NCBI GenBank assembly: GCA_018825965.1
Contig: JAHKAA010000010.1
Location: forward strand, 124,001-188,000
Source of the DNA: Gammaproteobacteria bacterium
GTDB taxonomy: Bacteria > Pseudomonadota > Gammaproteobacteria > Enterobacterales > Alteromonadaceae
DNA length: 64,000 nt
Reading direction: 5' to 3'
In this document: piece after piece, positions 9,563-18,599 of the stretch
How the letters are laid out: each line of letters opens with the position of its first letter
How positions within the stretch are numbered: position 1 is the first letter of the stretch
Notes under the pieces: generated by a model
Database searches by the model: none
Seen by the model: the letters and a program-made list of their open reading frames with translations, nothing else
What the model was told of the DNA's origin: nothing
Made by a program: the position numbers and the translations under genes

Positions 9563-10672
9563 TTATTCAGACACATAGTCCACTACTTCCAGACCAAAGC
9601 CTGAGAGTGCGTGGTATTTTTTCGGCGCGCTTAATAAACGCATTTTTTTCACGCCTAAACTGGCCAGAATTTGTGAACCTACCCCCACATTACGTGAGGT
9701 GCCTTTCCATAATTCGGTCTTCGCTTTTTCGCCTTTATCTTCGGCTTCAAAGTTTTGCACCATCTGCACCAGTTCATCACTGCTTTCATTTTTACCTAAC
9801 AGCACCAGCACACCACCTTCATCGGCAATACGTTTCATCGCACAGTGCAAAGAAAAACTGCGATTGGCGCCACGGTCGGATAACAACAAATCACTGAAGG
9901 TATTGTGTAAATGCACCCGCACTAAGGTGGCTTGTTCGGCTTCAATTTCGCCTTTTACCAAAGCAAAATGAATTTGATTGTCGATGGTGTCACGAAAGGT
10001 CACCAGATTAAATTCGCCAAACTCAGTAGGTAACTGACAACTCGCCACTTGCTCTATCGTGGTTTCATGCAGGTTACGGTATTCAATTAAATCGGCAATG
10101 GTGCCAATTTTAATGCCGTGTTTTTTACCAAAAATTTCTAAATCCGGACGACGCGCCATGGTACCGTCTTCATTTAAAATTTCAACAATCACTGCAGCTG
10201 GCTCTAAACCCGCCATCCGCGCTAAGTCACAACCCGCTTCGGTGTGACCAGCGCGCACCAAGACACCGCCGTCTTGTGCCATCAAAGGAAAAATATGCCC
10301 CGGATACACAATATCTGTCGGCTTAGCGTCGCGTGCTACTGCAGCTTTTACTGTGCGGGCACGATCGGCCGCTGAAATACCTGTAGTGACACCTTCAGCA
10401 GCTTCAATGGATAAGGTAAAAGCAGTAGAAAATGGCGATAAGTTTTTATCCACCATCAAAGGCAGTTTTAACTGTTCACAGCGCTTTTTAGTCAGTGTTA
10501 AACAAATTAAACCACGGCCATGAGTGGCCATAAAATTCACTGCATCAGGTGTGACGTATTCGGCCGCCATTACTAAATCGCCTTCGTTTTCGCGGTCTTC
10601 GTCATCCATCAGAATAACCATTTTACCCTGACGAATATCTTCAATAATTTCTGCTGGTGTATTCAGTTGCAT
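9563..10672 (-). CDS. ribB: 3,4-dihydroxy-2-butanone-4-phosphate synthase with degenerate GTP-cyclohydrolase-II-like C-terminal domain (RibBX type)
   Basis: Makes the four-carbon precursor of lumazine from ribulose 5-phosphate. Residues 1-205 form a complete DHBP synthase domain, with [29 protein letters not shown] and [17 protein letters not shown]. Residues 206-369 align by position with GTP cyclohydrolase II, but the zinc-binding cysteine cluster is gone: the region reads [18 protein letters not shown] where an active enzyme has three spaced cysteines. So this protein should provide RibB activity but not RibA activity. Proteins of this kind are known as RibBX; a separate ribA is expected elsewhere in the genome. 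It sits between ribE and ribH. Confidence 0.93.
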   Translation of the reverse strand: MQLNTPAEIIEDIRQGKMVILMDDEDRENEGDLVMAAEYVTPDAVNFMATHGRGLICLTLTKKRCEQLKLPLMVDKNLSPFSTAFTLSIEAAEGVTTGISAADRARTVKAAVARDAKPTDIVYPGHIFPLMAQDGGVLVRAGHTEAGCDLARMAGLEPAAVIVEILNEDGTMARRPDLEIFGKKHGIKIGTIADLIEYRNLHETTIEQVASCQLPTEFGEFNLVTFRDTIDNQIHFALVKGEIEAEQATLVRVHLHNTFSDLLLSDRGANRSFSLHCAMKRIADEGGVLVLLGKNESSDELVQMVQNFEAEDKGEKAKTELWKGTSRNVGVGSQILASLGVKKMRLLSAPKKYHALSGFGLEVVDYVSE

Positions 10673-10702
10673 ACTTTACCTCAGGCCCCGGGCCTTACTG
10701 CG

Positions 10703-11353
10703 TTATAAAAAACCACGTTGTTGCAATAAATCCATAGTCACGCCTTTACTGCCCGCCCCTTCACGGCCTTGCAGCAAACGTTCTAAATAACGCGCTATTA
10801 AATCCACTTCCAGATGCACCTGACTGCCCGCTTTGAGACTCATCAAGGTGGTTTCCCGTGCCGTATGAGGCACTATAGTTAAACGAAAAGCACTGGAACT
10901 TATTTCATTGACGGTCAGGCTAATGCCATCCACCGTAATAGAACCTTTTTCAGCGATGTAATACGCTAAGTCTTTTGGCATTTTTATCCAGACTTGCCAG
11001 GCTTCGCCAAATTTCTCAATTTTTTCAACGCTGCTGATGCCATCGACATGACCGCTGACCAAATGTCCGCCTAAGCGTCCTGTCGCCAGCAAGGCCTTTT
11101 CCAGATTCAGTAACTGCCCGGCTTTGTACTTTCCAAATAAAGTACGCTTGACGGTTTCGCCTGAAACATCTGCATCAAAACTATTGCCATGCAGAGCTGT
11201 GACAGTCAGGCAAACGCCATTACTGGCAATACTGTCGCCAAGTTTGACATCAGAAAAATCCAGACTGTCAGATCCAATGGTCAGCTTTAAATCCACACCA
11301 CTGGCTTTGATAGCGCTGATTTTACCTGTCGCTTCTATTATTCCGGTAAACAT
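10703..11353 (-). CDS. ribE: Riboflavin synthase alpha subunit
   Basis: Dismutates two lumazine molecules to give riboflavin. The 216-aa product begins MFTGIIEATGKI and contains two lumazine-binding repeats, each with a GDSIAxNGVCLTV / KGSITVDGISLTV-type segment (about residues 40-55 and 137-150), as well as NLEKALLATGRLGGHLVSGHVDG (given as its ends NLEKAL and SGHVDG). It overlaps the end of ribD by 16 bases, implying coupling. Confidence 0.96.
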   Translation of the reverse strand: MFTGIIEATGKISAIKASGVDLKLTIGSDSLDFSDVKLGDSIASNGVCLTVTALHGNSFDADVSGETVKRTLFGKYKAGQLLNLEKALLATGRLGGHLVSGHVDGISSVEKIEKFGEAWQVWIKMPKDLAYYIAEKGSITVDGISLTVNEISSSAFRLTIVPHTARETTLMSLKAGSQVHLEVDLIARYLERLLQGREGAGSKGVTMDLLQQRGFL

Positions 11354-12462
11354 GGCTCTAACCTTGCTGTTAACTTTAAATCAGGCCCCAGTGTCTGCAC
11401 TGAAGTCCATACAAAATGCTGAGCGTCACAAAGCTCACTGTAATTTGGTAATTGCAACATGGCTTTGGCTTTGTCACCTAACAGCACGGGAGCCTGATAG
11501 ACAATCAATTCATCCACCAACCCTGCCTGCCATAAAGAACCAGCCAGTACAGCGCCGGCTTCCACCCATAAGTCGTTGATATGTTCTGCGGCTAACACAG
11601 ACATTAACTCGTTTAAATCCAAGCCTGATTCATCAGAATCCAGCGCAATAAAGCGGACATGCGGATGCTCAAATGCAGGTTTGAATTGCTTGTCATGCAC
11701 CAGCACTATGGGGCCATTTTGTGAAAACAAAAGCTCCTGGCCTGTTAATTTAAGGCAACGGTCTAAAACAATCCGGACGGGTTGACGTACAGAGCCATCT
11801 TCTAAAGCCGTGATAGTAAGGCCTTCAGCGCGCACTGTTAAACGGGCGTTGTCAGCAAGCACAGTAGTTGCAGTCGACAAAATGGCATGAGCCTGAGCTC
11901 GCATCAGCTGCACGTCAGATCGGGATTCAGACGAGCTTATCCACTGGCTTTTGCCGTTGGCAAGCGCAATACGCCCATCCAGACTGGTGGCAAGTTTAAG
12001 CCGGACATAAGGTTTTTGCCGCTCCATCCGGCTTAAAAAGCCAGGATTTAAAGCTCTGGCTTTGTGTTCTAACAGACCCACCTGCACTTCAATGCCTGCA
12101 TCTTTCAGAATTTGAATGCCGCGACCAGCGACTAAAGGATTAGGATCCAGCATAGCCACTATCACTTTTTTGACACCAGCATTGACCAGAGCCAAAGCAC
12201 AAGGCCCAGTGCGGCCATAATGACTGCAAGGTTCTAAGGTGACATAGCAGGTAGCACCTGAAGCAAGATGCTCTGCCTGACGTAAAGCAAACACCTCAGC
12301 ATGAGGTCCGCCGGCCTGACGATGATAACCTTCCCCTACTATCCCGCCATCCCGGACTATCACGGAGCCAACATTAGGATTAGGTGCTGTGGTAAAACGG
12401 CCTTTAGAGGCGAGCTCTATAGCGCGCGCCATATAGTGCTGATCGAGTTCAGTAAAACTCAC
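11338..12462 (-). CDS. ribD: Bifunctional diaminohydroxyphosphoribosylaminopyrimidine deaminase / reductase
   Basis: Second and third steps of riboflavin synthesis. The 374-aa product has an N-terminal cytidine-deaminase-like zinc domain (HAE at about 51-53, PCSHYGRTGPC at about 76-86) and a C-terminal DHFR-like reductase domain from about residue 148 (RPKVRLKLATSLDGRIA-type: YVRLKLATSLDGRIA). The start is GTG at 12462, directly after the nrdR stop (TAAGTG), with GGAGAT upstream. It belongs to nrdR-ribD-ribE-ribB-ribH-nusB. Confidence 0.95.
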   Translation of the reverse strand: MSFTELDQHYMARAIELASKGRFTTAPNPNVGSVIVRDGGIVGEGYHRQAGGPHAEVFALRQAEHLASGATCYVTLEPCSHYGRTGPCALALVNAGVKKVIVAMLDPNPLVAGRGIQILKDAGIEVQVGLLEHKARALNPGFLSRMERQKPYVRLKLATSLDGRIALANGKSQWISSSESRSDVQLMRAQAHAILSTATTVLADNARLTVRAEGLTITALEDGSVRQPVRIVLDRCLKLTGQELLFSQNGPIVLVHDKQFKPAFEHPHVRFIALDSDESGLDLNELMSVLAAEHINDLWVEAGAVLAGSLWQAGLVDELIVYQAPVLLGDKAKAMLQLPNYSELCDAQHFVWTSVQTLGPDLKLTARLEPCLPE

Positions 12463-12915
12463 TTAATTATCTCCAAGCCGGGCAATTTCTTCGCCAAACT
12501 CGCGGATATCTTTAAAGGAGCGGTAGACTGATGCAAAACGCACGTAAGCCACTTTATCCAGTTTCACCAGCTCATCCATAATCAGAGTGCCCAGTAATTG
12601 GCTTGGTACTTCACGCTCGCCTGTGGCACGTAATAAGCTTTCTACTTTGCTGATCAAAGATTCAATTTGTTCTGTGGGTACAGGACGTTTTTCCAGTGAA
12701 CGCATTACGCCACTGCGTAACTTGGCCTCGTTAAAAGGCTCGCGGGAACCGTCCCGTTTCACAATACGGGGCATCACCAGTTCGGCAGCTTCAAAGGTGG
12801 TAAAACGTTCGTGGCAAGCACCACATTCACGTCTTCTTTTTACCTGAGACCCCTCAGCCACTAAGCGGGAGTCTATAACTTTGGTATCGTCGGCACGACA
12901 AAAAGGACAAAACAC
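12463..12915 (-). CDS. nrdR: Transcriptional repressor NrdR
   Basis: Represses ribonucleotide reductase genes in response to dATP/ATP. The 150-aa product has the N-terminal zinc ribbon (CPFC at 3-6, CGAC at 31-34, FTTFE) and an ATP-cone domain (about 49-139, [15 protein letters not shown]). The start codon is GTG 12915 with GGAGAA seven or more bases before it. It heads the riboflavin operon, a common arrangement in gammaproteobacteria. Confidence 0.96.
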   Translation of the reverse strand: MFCPFCRADDTKVIDSRLVAEGSQVKRRRECGACHERFTTFEAAELVMPRIVKRDGSREPFNEAKLRSGVMRSLEKRPVPTEQIESLISKVESLLRATGEREVPSQLLGTLIMDELVKLDKVAYVRFASVYRSFKDIREFGEEIARLGDN

Positions 12916-12927
12916 GGAATTTCTCCG

Positions 12928-12954
12928 AAAAAAATGGCCGCATCAGGCGGCCAT
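12928..12954 (-). terminator. Rho-independent terminator after glyA
   Basis: On the minus strand an 8-bp stem ATGGCCGC / GCGGCCAT with a 5-base loop is followed by a run of T. It separates glyA from nrdR and would make nrdR-ribD-... a separate transcript. Confidence 0.85.
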
Positions 12955-12990
12955 CATAACACTCTATCTTTGTTCAGTCATAGCTGGCAA

Positions 12991-14244
12991 TCAGGCATAA
13001 ACCGGCAGACGGCCACAGACTTCAGACACCTGGGCACGAACTTTGTCGATCACACCAGCATCACCGCGGCTGTCCAGCACGTCGCAAATCAGGCTTGCGA
13101 CTAAACGGGCTTCTGCTTCTTTAAAACCACGACGGGTAATAGCAGGAGTACCGATACGTAAACCACTTGTGACAAATGGAGAGCGTGGATCATTGGGCAC
13201 TGAATTTTTATTGACAGTGATATGAGCCAGACCTAACCATGCATCTGCTTCTTTACCCGTGATGTTTTTGTCGATTAAATCCATCAGGAATAAATGGTTT
13301 TGTGTGCCACCAGATACAATTTTGTAGCCACGTTTGATCATTTCATCACACATAGCCACAGCGTTTTTCAACACTTGTTGCTGATAGACTTTAAATTCTG
13401 GTTGCAGCGCTTCTTTAAATGCAACAGCTTTTGCTGCGATGACATGCATCAAAGGACCACCCTGACCACCAGGGAAAACAGCAGAGTTCAGTTTCTTTTC
13501 GATCTCTTCGTTTTTACGGGCCAGAATTAAACCGCCACGAGGGCCAGCTAAAGTTTTGTGCGTGGTAGTGGTTACAACATCGGCCACAGGCACTGGGTTT
13601 GGATACAAACCCGCAGCCACTAAACCAGCGACGTGTGCCATATCTACCATCAGGTAAGCGCCCACTTTGTCGGCGATTTCACGGAATTTCTGCCAGTCGA
13701 TAATGCCTGAATAGGCTGAGAAGCCCGCAATGATCAATTTTGGCTTGTGTTCCAAAGCTAAAGCTTCAGCCTGGGCGTAGTCAATCACACCTGTTTCTGG
13801 ATGCAGGCCATATTGCACAGCTTTGTACAACTTACCTGAAGAGCTGACTGAAGCACCGTGCGTTAAGTGACCACCGTGGGCCAGACTCATACCTAAAATA
13901 GTATCGCCTGCATTCAATAAAGCTAAAAATACCGCTGAGTTGGCCTGAGAGCCTGAGTGCGGTTGCACGTTTGCGTAATCTGCACCAAACAACTCTTTAG
14001 CACGCGCGATAGCTAAATCTTCAGCTACATCCACGTACTCACAACCACCGTAATAACGTTTATGTGGGTAACCTTCAGCGTATTTGTTGGTTAACTGAGA
14101 ACCCTGAGCCTGCAATACACGTGGGCTGGCATAGTTTTCAGAAGCGATCAGCTCAATGTGATCTTCCTGACGTTGGGTTTCGTTGGTAATGGATTGCCAT
14201 AATTCCGGATCAAAATCGGCAATGTTCATTTCGCGCTTTAACAT
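12991..14244 (-). CDS. glyA: Serine hydroxymethyltransferase
   Basis: PLP enzyme interconverting serine and glycine with transfer of a one-carbon unit to tetrahydrofolate. The 417-aa product starts [16 protein letters not shown] and shows [24 protein letters not shown] (ends given: NYASP, YAEGYP), the PLP-lysine segment [16 protein letters not shown] and [13 protein letters not shown]. Length and motifs are complete. Upstream lies a 232-base spacer divergent from dinB. Confidence 0.97.
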   Translation of the reverse strand: MLKREMNIADFDPELWQSITNETQRQEDHIELIASENYASPRVLQAQGSQLTNKYAEGYPHKRYYGGCEYVDVAEDLAIARAKELFGADYANVQPHSGSQANSAVFLALLNAGDTILGMSLAHGGHLTHGASVSSSGKLYKAVQYGLHPETGVIDYAQAEALALEHKPKLIIAGFSAYSGIIDWQKFREIADKVGAYLMVDMAHVAGLVAAGLYPNPVPVADVVTTTTHKTLAGPRGGLILARKNEEIEKKLNSAVFPGGQGGPLMHVIAAKAVAFKEALQPEFKVYQQQVLKNAVAMCDEMIKRGYKIVSGGTQNHLFLMDLIDKNITGKEADAWLGLAHITVNKNSVPNDPRSPFVTSGLRIGTPAITRRGFKEAEARLVASLICDVLDSRGDAGVIDKVRAQVSEVCGRLPVYA

Positions 14245-14450
14245 GCTTGCTCCCAGGTGGCCAAGAGGGCCAGGCTATTTAAAAAAACTGCGCGCATTCT
14301 ACATGGAATCCGCTAAAGATGCAGCTATAAAGTAGCCATCTAAACTTCCAAAATTAACTTTCAGACGGGTGGTCGGTGGAGTCATAGTATTAGCTGTAAA
14401 TAAAACCAGTATCTGGCTTTACAAAAAGCCAAAACTGGTCAATCATACAA

Positions 14451-14466
14451 CTGTATAAACCAACAG
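14451..14466 (+). promoter_or_regulatory. LexA (SOS) box upstream of dinB
   Basis: CTGTATAAACCAACAG has the CTGT-N8-ACAG form of the gammaproteobacterial LexA site. It ends 10 bases before the dinB ATG, so a bound repressor would cover the start region. The partner glyA start is 207 bases away on the other strand. Confidence 0.85.
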
Positions 14467-14476
14467 TGCTTTGTAA

Positions 14477-15529
14477 ATGAAAAAAATCATTCATATCGAC
14501 ATGGACTGTTTTTTCGCTGCGGTAGAAATGCGGGACAGGCCAGATTGGCGCAATATTCCTTTAGCTATAGGCGGCAGTCGTACTGAACGAGGTGTGATCA
14601 GCACCTGCAACTACCCTGCCCGTGTGTATGGTGTACGTTCTGCCATGCCCACAGGACAAGCCTTAAAGCTCTGCCCTCATCTGTTGTTATTACCCGGCAA
14701 TATGGAAAAATACAAAGCAGCCAGTTTGCAAATTCAGGCCATTTTTCATCGGTATACCGACAAAGTAGAGCCTTTATCATTGGATGAAGCTTATCTGGAT
14801 GTTAGTGACAGCACCTTATTCTCTGGCAGTGCCACCCGTATTGCCGAAGAAATTCGCCGGGTCATTTTTGCTGAAACTGGTTTAACAGCTTCAGCTGGTG
14901 TAGCCCCGAATAAATTTCTGGCTAAAATTGCCAGTGATGAAAATAAGCCAGATGGTTTATTTGTGTTACCACCTGACAAAGTCAGTGATTTCGTCAAATT
15001 CCTGCCTTTACATAAAATCCCGGGAGTAGGCAAAAAAACTGCTGAGCGACTGGCAACCTTAGGTTTCTATAAATGCGTCGATATTCAAAATGCCCCTTTG
15101 CATACGCTGGTGAAACACTTCGGCAGTTTTGCTGACACTTTGATAGAGCGCAGTTTTGGTCGCGACTGCCGTGATGTACAAAACGATTATCCACGTAAAT
15201 CTGTAGCTGTTGAACACACCTATACTGAAGATTTACCGGATCTGGATGCAGGTCAACAAAGTCTGTCAGAGCTTTTACCTAAACTTCGGCGCCGTATTGA
15301 ACGCTGTGAAGCCAGTGCTCATATTCAGAAAATTGGCATTAAACTGAAATTTGCCGATTTCCAGCAAACCACAATAGAGAAACAACAACCCGAATTAGAT
15401 ATGGCCAGTTTAAAACAATTGCTGGAACAAGCCTGGCACAGAGGGCAAGGCAAAAAAGTGCGGCTGGTAGGTATTCATGTGGGATTAAAAGCGCAGGAAG
15501 CTCAGGCTCAGTTATCGTTAGAGCTTTAA
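14477..15529 (+). CDS. dinB: DNA polymerase IV (Y family)
   Basis: Error-prone translesion polymerase. The 350-aa product has the Y-family catalytic residues: HIDMDCFFAAVEMRD (D8, D10) and PLSLDEAYLDV (about 100-110), then SAGVAPNKFLAKIASDENKPDG (given by its ends SAGVAPNKF and ENKPDG), helix-hairpin-helix IPGVGKKTAERL and the little-finger domain. It has the same length as E. coli Pol IV (351). A LexA box directly before the start supports SOS control. No strong Shine-Dalgarno sequence precedes the ATG. Confidence 0.96.
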   Translation: MKKIIHIDMDCFFAAVEMRDRPDWRNIPLAIGGSRTERGVISTCNYPARVYGVRSAMPTGQALKLCPHLLLLPGNMEKYKAASLQIQAIFHRYTDKVEPLSLDEAYLDVSDSTLFSGSATRIAEEIRRVIFAETGLTASAGVAPNKFLAKIASDENKPDGLFVLPPDKVSDFVKFLPLHKIPGVGKKTAERLATLGFYKCVDIQNAPLHTLVKHFGSFADTLIERSFGRDCRDVQNDYPRKSVAVEHTYTEDLPDLDAGQQSLSELLPKLRRRIERCEASAHIQKIGIKLKFADFQQTTIEKQQPELDMASLKQLLEQAWHRGQGKKVRLVGIHVGLKAQEAQAQLSLEL

Positions 15530-15605
15530 GTATTGCTTAATAACAAAATAAAAATTACTAATTAAAAACAATCAGTTAGATTTGAACCTTACTGAATTTC
15601 AGGTA

Positions 15606-15637
15606 TAAAAAAAGCCAACTTAAAGTTGGCTCTTTTT
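15606..15637. terminator. Bidirectional terminator between dinB and csp gene
   Basis: A 9-bp perfect inverted repeat AGCCAACTT / AAGTTGGCT is flanked by A7 on the left and CTTTTT on the right, so it can stop transcription from both the convergent dinB and cold-shock genes. Confidence 0.85.
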
Positions 15638-15647
15638 CAGAAAACTA

Positions 15648-15860
15648 TTAACCGGTAACAGTTACGTTCTCAGCCTGAGGACCTTTCTGGCCTTCAGTAA
15701 CTTCGAAAGTTACACGTTGACCTTCAACTAAAGTTCTGCGGCCTGTGCCATTGATAGCGCGGAAATGTACGAATACGTCTTTGCCGCCTTCACGCTCGAT
15801 GAAACCAAAACCTTTATCTTCGTTGAACCACTTAACGGTACCGGAAATTAATTGTGACAT
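15648..15860 (-). CDS. Cold-shock-domain protein (CspA family)
   Basis: A 70-aa single-domain nucleic-acid chaperone. It carries both RNA-binding motifs, KGFGFI (RNP1) and DVFVHF (RNP2), in the order [20 protein letters not shown]...DVFVHFRAI. Cytoplasmic RNA/DNA binding is the family role; whether it is cold-inducible cannot be told from sequence alone. It has its own promoter and a leader of about 80 bases containing a small hairpin (GCCAA...TTGGC near 15887-15900). Confidence 0.93.
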   Translation of the reverse strand: MSQLISGTVKWFNEDKGFGFIEREGGKDVFVHFRAINGTGRRTLVEGQRVTFEVTEGQKGPQAENVTVTG

Positions 15861-15948
15861 AACATTCTCTTACTTTAACTAAATTTGCCAATTGTTTGGC
15901 GACTTAAATATTACCGGCCGTATTCGAGCTAGTACATATTACGACCCC

Positions 15949-15977
15949 ATTATCAGTGAACCTGACAAAGTGGTCAA
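15949..15977 (-). promoter_or_regulatory. Probable sigma-70 promoter of the cold-shock gene
   Basis: On the minus strand TTGACC (15972-15977) and GATAAT (15949-15954) are 17 bases apart, close to consensus. Transcription would start near 15942, leaving a leader of about 80 bases. In the remaining part of the intergenic stretch up to 16149 I see no other gene or clear signal. Confidence 0.6.
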
Positions 15978-16149
15978 TAGCTATTACTAATCCAACAGAA
16001 AAATAGTTTTTCTGATTTTGGCCGTTCCAGTTACTCTAAATAATTCTTCAGCCAAAACAATTGCTTGCAATAAAAACTGTCGAACAAATCTACAAAGTAA
16101 CGACTTGAGTGTAGCACTATTCTCCGAATAAAAAACATACTACTGTAAA

Positions 16150-17466
16150 TTATTTGATCTTTTTCTTCACTGGTGTCATGCCATCATCGCCTGCCTGATA
16201 AAAATTAGGTTTAGGCGCGACCTTGACTGTCGACGTGGTATCCGTTGATTTTGGTTTAGCTTTTCTCACCACTGGCTTGGTTTTTTTCACTGCTTTTACC
16301 GGTGCATGCAGATCCACGCCTTTAAATTTAGCAGGTAACGATTCAACCTGTTGCATAGGTAAAGGACGGCGCAAAAAGCTTTCAATGGCACAAAAGGCAA
16401 CCCAGTCTTTTGGACCCACTAAAGAGATAGCTATACCTTTGGCACCAGCTCTGCCGGTGCGACCTATACGGTGCACGTATTCTTCCGCGTGTTTGGGCAA
16501 ATCAAAATTCAGTACATGACTGACCTGCAACAAATCCAGTCCGCGGGACGCGACATCTGTGGTGACCAGCACCTGATGTTTATTGGCGGAAAAGCCCTGC
16601 ATCACTGCGTTACGCTGACCTTGAGTTAACTTGCCACTTAAACCTACAGCCGGATAACCTAAAGAGTCACATAGTTTGGCCAGACGATCGGTATCTTCAC
16701 GGGTCGCGGTAAAAATAATGAGCTGACTTATTTGTTCCTGCTTTAACAAATAAGCCAATAAGGCTTCTTTGTGCGACAAATGATCGGCAAAATAACACCG
16801 CTGTTCTATATCTTCATGCTGTTGATAAGAAGCACCGACAGAAACTCTGTGTGGCGATTTTAATAACGACATCGCCAGTTCATTCACTTCGGCGTGATCT
16901 AAAGTGGCTGAGAACATTAAAGTCTGACGCAAACGGTGATCAGCAGCCTTATTGATTTCATTAAGTTGTGGCATAAAACCTAAATCCAGCATCCGATCTG
17001 CTTCATCTAAAATCAGCATTTCCAGACCCTGAATAAAAAAGGTTTTGTGTTGCAGGTGATCAATAAAACGACCAGGTGTGGCCACTATAATAGTGGGCTG
17101 CCGCTTCAGGATTTTTTCCTGCTCGTTGAAGTTTTCACCACCGACAATCAAAGCGCTGGTTAAAGGCGTATTAGCGACAAATAAACGTAATTTGGCATAG
17201 ACCTGATGCGCCAGTTCACGGGTTGGCACCAGGATTAAAGCCCGGGCATCTTGTTTGGATAAGGGTCTGCTGCGTAATAAGCGCTGCATCATCGGCAGTA
17301 AATACGCCAGAGTTTTTCCTGAACCGGTTTGCGATGAAACCATTAAGTCTTTGCCTGTCATAGCGGCAGGCACAGCTTCCTGCTGAATTGGCGTTGGTTG
17401 GGCAAAGCCAAGGTGCTGGATAGAACGGACTAAACGAGGGTCTAACGCAAGATCGTGAAATAACAA
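16150..17466 (-). CDS. DEAD-box ATP-dependent RNA helicase
   Basis: RNA helicase of the SrmB/RhlE-like group, 438 aa. Motifs in order: Q motif (FAQPTPIQQEAVP, about 21-33), Walker A (SSQTGSGKTLAY), PTRELAHQ, GG, TPGRFIDHL, DEAD (LILDEADRMLDLGF), SAT, and C-terminal TDVASRGLDL and HRIGRTGRAG. A basic tail (KAVKKTKPVVRKAKPKS) follows and may bind RNA. The only start that includes the N-terminal family residues is TTG 17466, with no strong ribosome binding site. Which E. coli paralogue it matches cannot be decided here; ribosome assembly or RNA decay are likely roles. Confidence 0.9.
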   Translation of the reverse strand: MLFHDLALDPRLVRSIQHLGFAQPTPIQQEAVPAAMTGKDLMVSSQTGSGKTLAYLLPMMQRLLRSRPLSKQDARALILVPTRELAHQVYAKLRLFVANTPLTSALIVGGENFNEQEKILKRQPTIIVATPGRFIDHLQHKTFFIQGLEMLILDEADRMLDLGFMPQLNEINKAADHRLRQTLMFSATLDHAEVNELAMSLLKSPHRVSVGASYQQHEDIEQRCYFADHLSHKEALLAYLLKQEQISQLIIFTATREDTDRLAKLCDSLGYPAVGLSGKLTQGQRNAVMQGFSANKHQVLVTTDVASRGLDLLQVSHVLNFDLPKHAEEYVHRIGRTGRAGAKGIAISLVGPKDWVAFCAIESFLRRPLPMQQVESLPAKFKGVDLHAPVKAVKKTKPVVRKAKPKSTDTTSTVKVAPKPNFYQAGDDGMTPVKKKIK

Positions 17467-17604
17467 GATAAGGTCCCGGACAAATTCAATAAAAGTGCCT
17501 TATCATAACGCATTTTTGGTATAGGCGGTTAGTCTGGCCTTCAGCTCTTTGCAGCGTGGCCGGAACATGAAACAATAGCGCTATCAGATTGACAGGACTT
17601 TTTT

Positions 17605-18147
17605 ATGAGTAAATCACTGCAGGAACAATTGCTCAAAGCCGGTTTAGGTAATGAGAAAAAATTAAAAGCCATTAAAAAAGAAAAGCATAAAGAGCGGGTG
17701 CAAGCCGGAAAAAATGGCTCAGTCGTCAATGAAGCCTCAGTGCTCGCCGAACAAAGCCGTCAGCAACAACTGCAACGCGATCAGGAATTAAACCGCCAAC
17801 GTAAAGCAGAACAGGATAAAAAAGCACTGGCAGCTCAGGTTAAACAGCTGGTTGAGCTCAATATCATAGTGCATAAAGGTGAAACCGCCTTTAACTTTAC
17901 CGATGGCAGCCTGGTCAAACGTTTGTACGTCAGCAACCGTATCCATGCAGAACTGACCAAAGGCCAGGCAGCAATAGCAAAACTTGCAGACCAGTATTAT
18001 GTGATCCCGGTGAAAGTCGCGGAAAAAATCCAGCAACGTTTGGCTGAAACTATCGTAGTGCTACATAACACAGGACAAAGTGCCGAAGTGCAGGCTGAAG
18101 ATGATCCGTACGCCGCCTATCAAATTCCGGACGATTTAATGTGGTAA
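17605..18147 (+). CDS. DUF2058 family protein (YaiL-like)
   Basis: A 180-aa cytoplasmic protein of a family of uncertain function, sometimes called nucleoprotein/polynucleotide-associated. The N-terminal half is a highly charged helical segment (SKSLQEQLLKAGLGNEKKLK... through about residue 75, very rich in Lys, Gln and Glu). The C-terminal half has the family's VELNIIVHKGETAFNFTDG and YVIPVKVAEKIQQR segments and ends DDPYAAYQIPDDLMW, a typical YaiL end. It overlaps arfB by 7 bases, which suggests a shared translation-related setting, but function is not established. Confidence 0.88.
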   Translation: MSKSLQEQLLKAGLGNEKKLKAIKKEKHKERVQAGKNGSVVNEASVLAEQSRQQQLQRDQELNRQRKAEQDKKALAAQVKQLVELNIIVHKGETAFNFTDGSLVKRLYVSNRIHAELTKGQAAIAKLADQYYVIPVKVAEKIQQRLAETIVVLHNTGQSAEVQAEDDPYAAYQIPDDLMW

Positions 18148-18569
18148 CTTTAGTTCAGATCAAAGCGGGTCTTGAGCTTGATCTGGATGAACTGGAATTC
18201 AGTTTTGTCCGGGCTCAGGGCAGCGGCGGTCAGCATGTCAATAAAGTATCTACAGCGGTGCAACTGCGTTTTGATATAGAGCGCAGCAGTTTGCCGGACG
18301 AGTTTAAGCAAAAACTGCTGCAGTATCCGGATGACAGGATCAGTAAAAGTGGCGTCATAGTGATTAAAGCTCAGGCGCATCGTAGTCAGGATATGAACAA
18401 AGATGATGCAGTGGCTAAATTAATGCAGCTGCTGCAAAGTGCCAGTTTTGAAGCAAAAAAGCGCCGTGCAACCAAACCCACTTATGGTGCCCGCATGGAC
18501 AGGCTGAAGCAAAAAACTCAGCACAAAGAACGCAAAAAACTACGGGGCAAAGTAGGCTCTTTTGATTAG
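18141..18569 (+). CDS. arfB: Alternative ribosome-rescue factor / peptidyl-tRNA hydrolase ArfB (YaeJ)
   Basis: Releases peptides from ribosomes stalled at the end of non-stop mRNA. The 142-aa product has the catalytic GGQ (29-31, in RAQGSGGQHVNKVSTAV) and the ArfB-type basic C-terminal tail (KKRRATKPTYGARMDRL...KERKKLRGKVG), which enters the mRNA channel; this tail and the short length separate it from RF1/RF2. The start is GTG 18141, overlapping the end of the DUF2058 gene; the first residues before LELDLDELEF are not well conserved. Confidence 0.94.
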   Translation: MVTLVQIKAGLELDLDELEFSFVRAQGSGGQHVNKVSTAVQLRFDIERSSLPDEFKQKLLQYPDDRISKSGVIVIKAQAHRSQDMNKDDAVAKLMQLLQSASFEAKKRRATKPTYGARMDRLKQKTQHKERKKLRGKVGSFD

Positions 18570-18599
18570 TCAGATGTTTTACACCAGAGGTTTTGTGCA

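Noticed and set aside
15861..16149. Cold-box or long cspA-type leader
   Set aside because: A good promoter sits only about 80 bases upstream of the start, so the leader is shorter than E. coli cspA's, and I could not identify a cold box.
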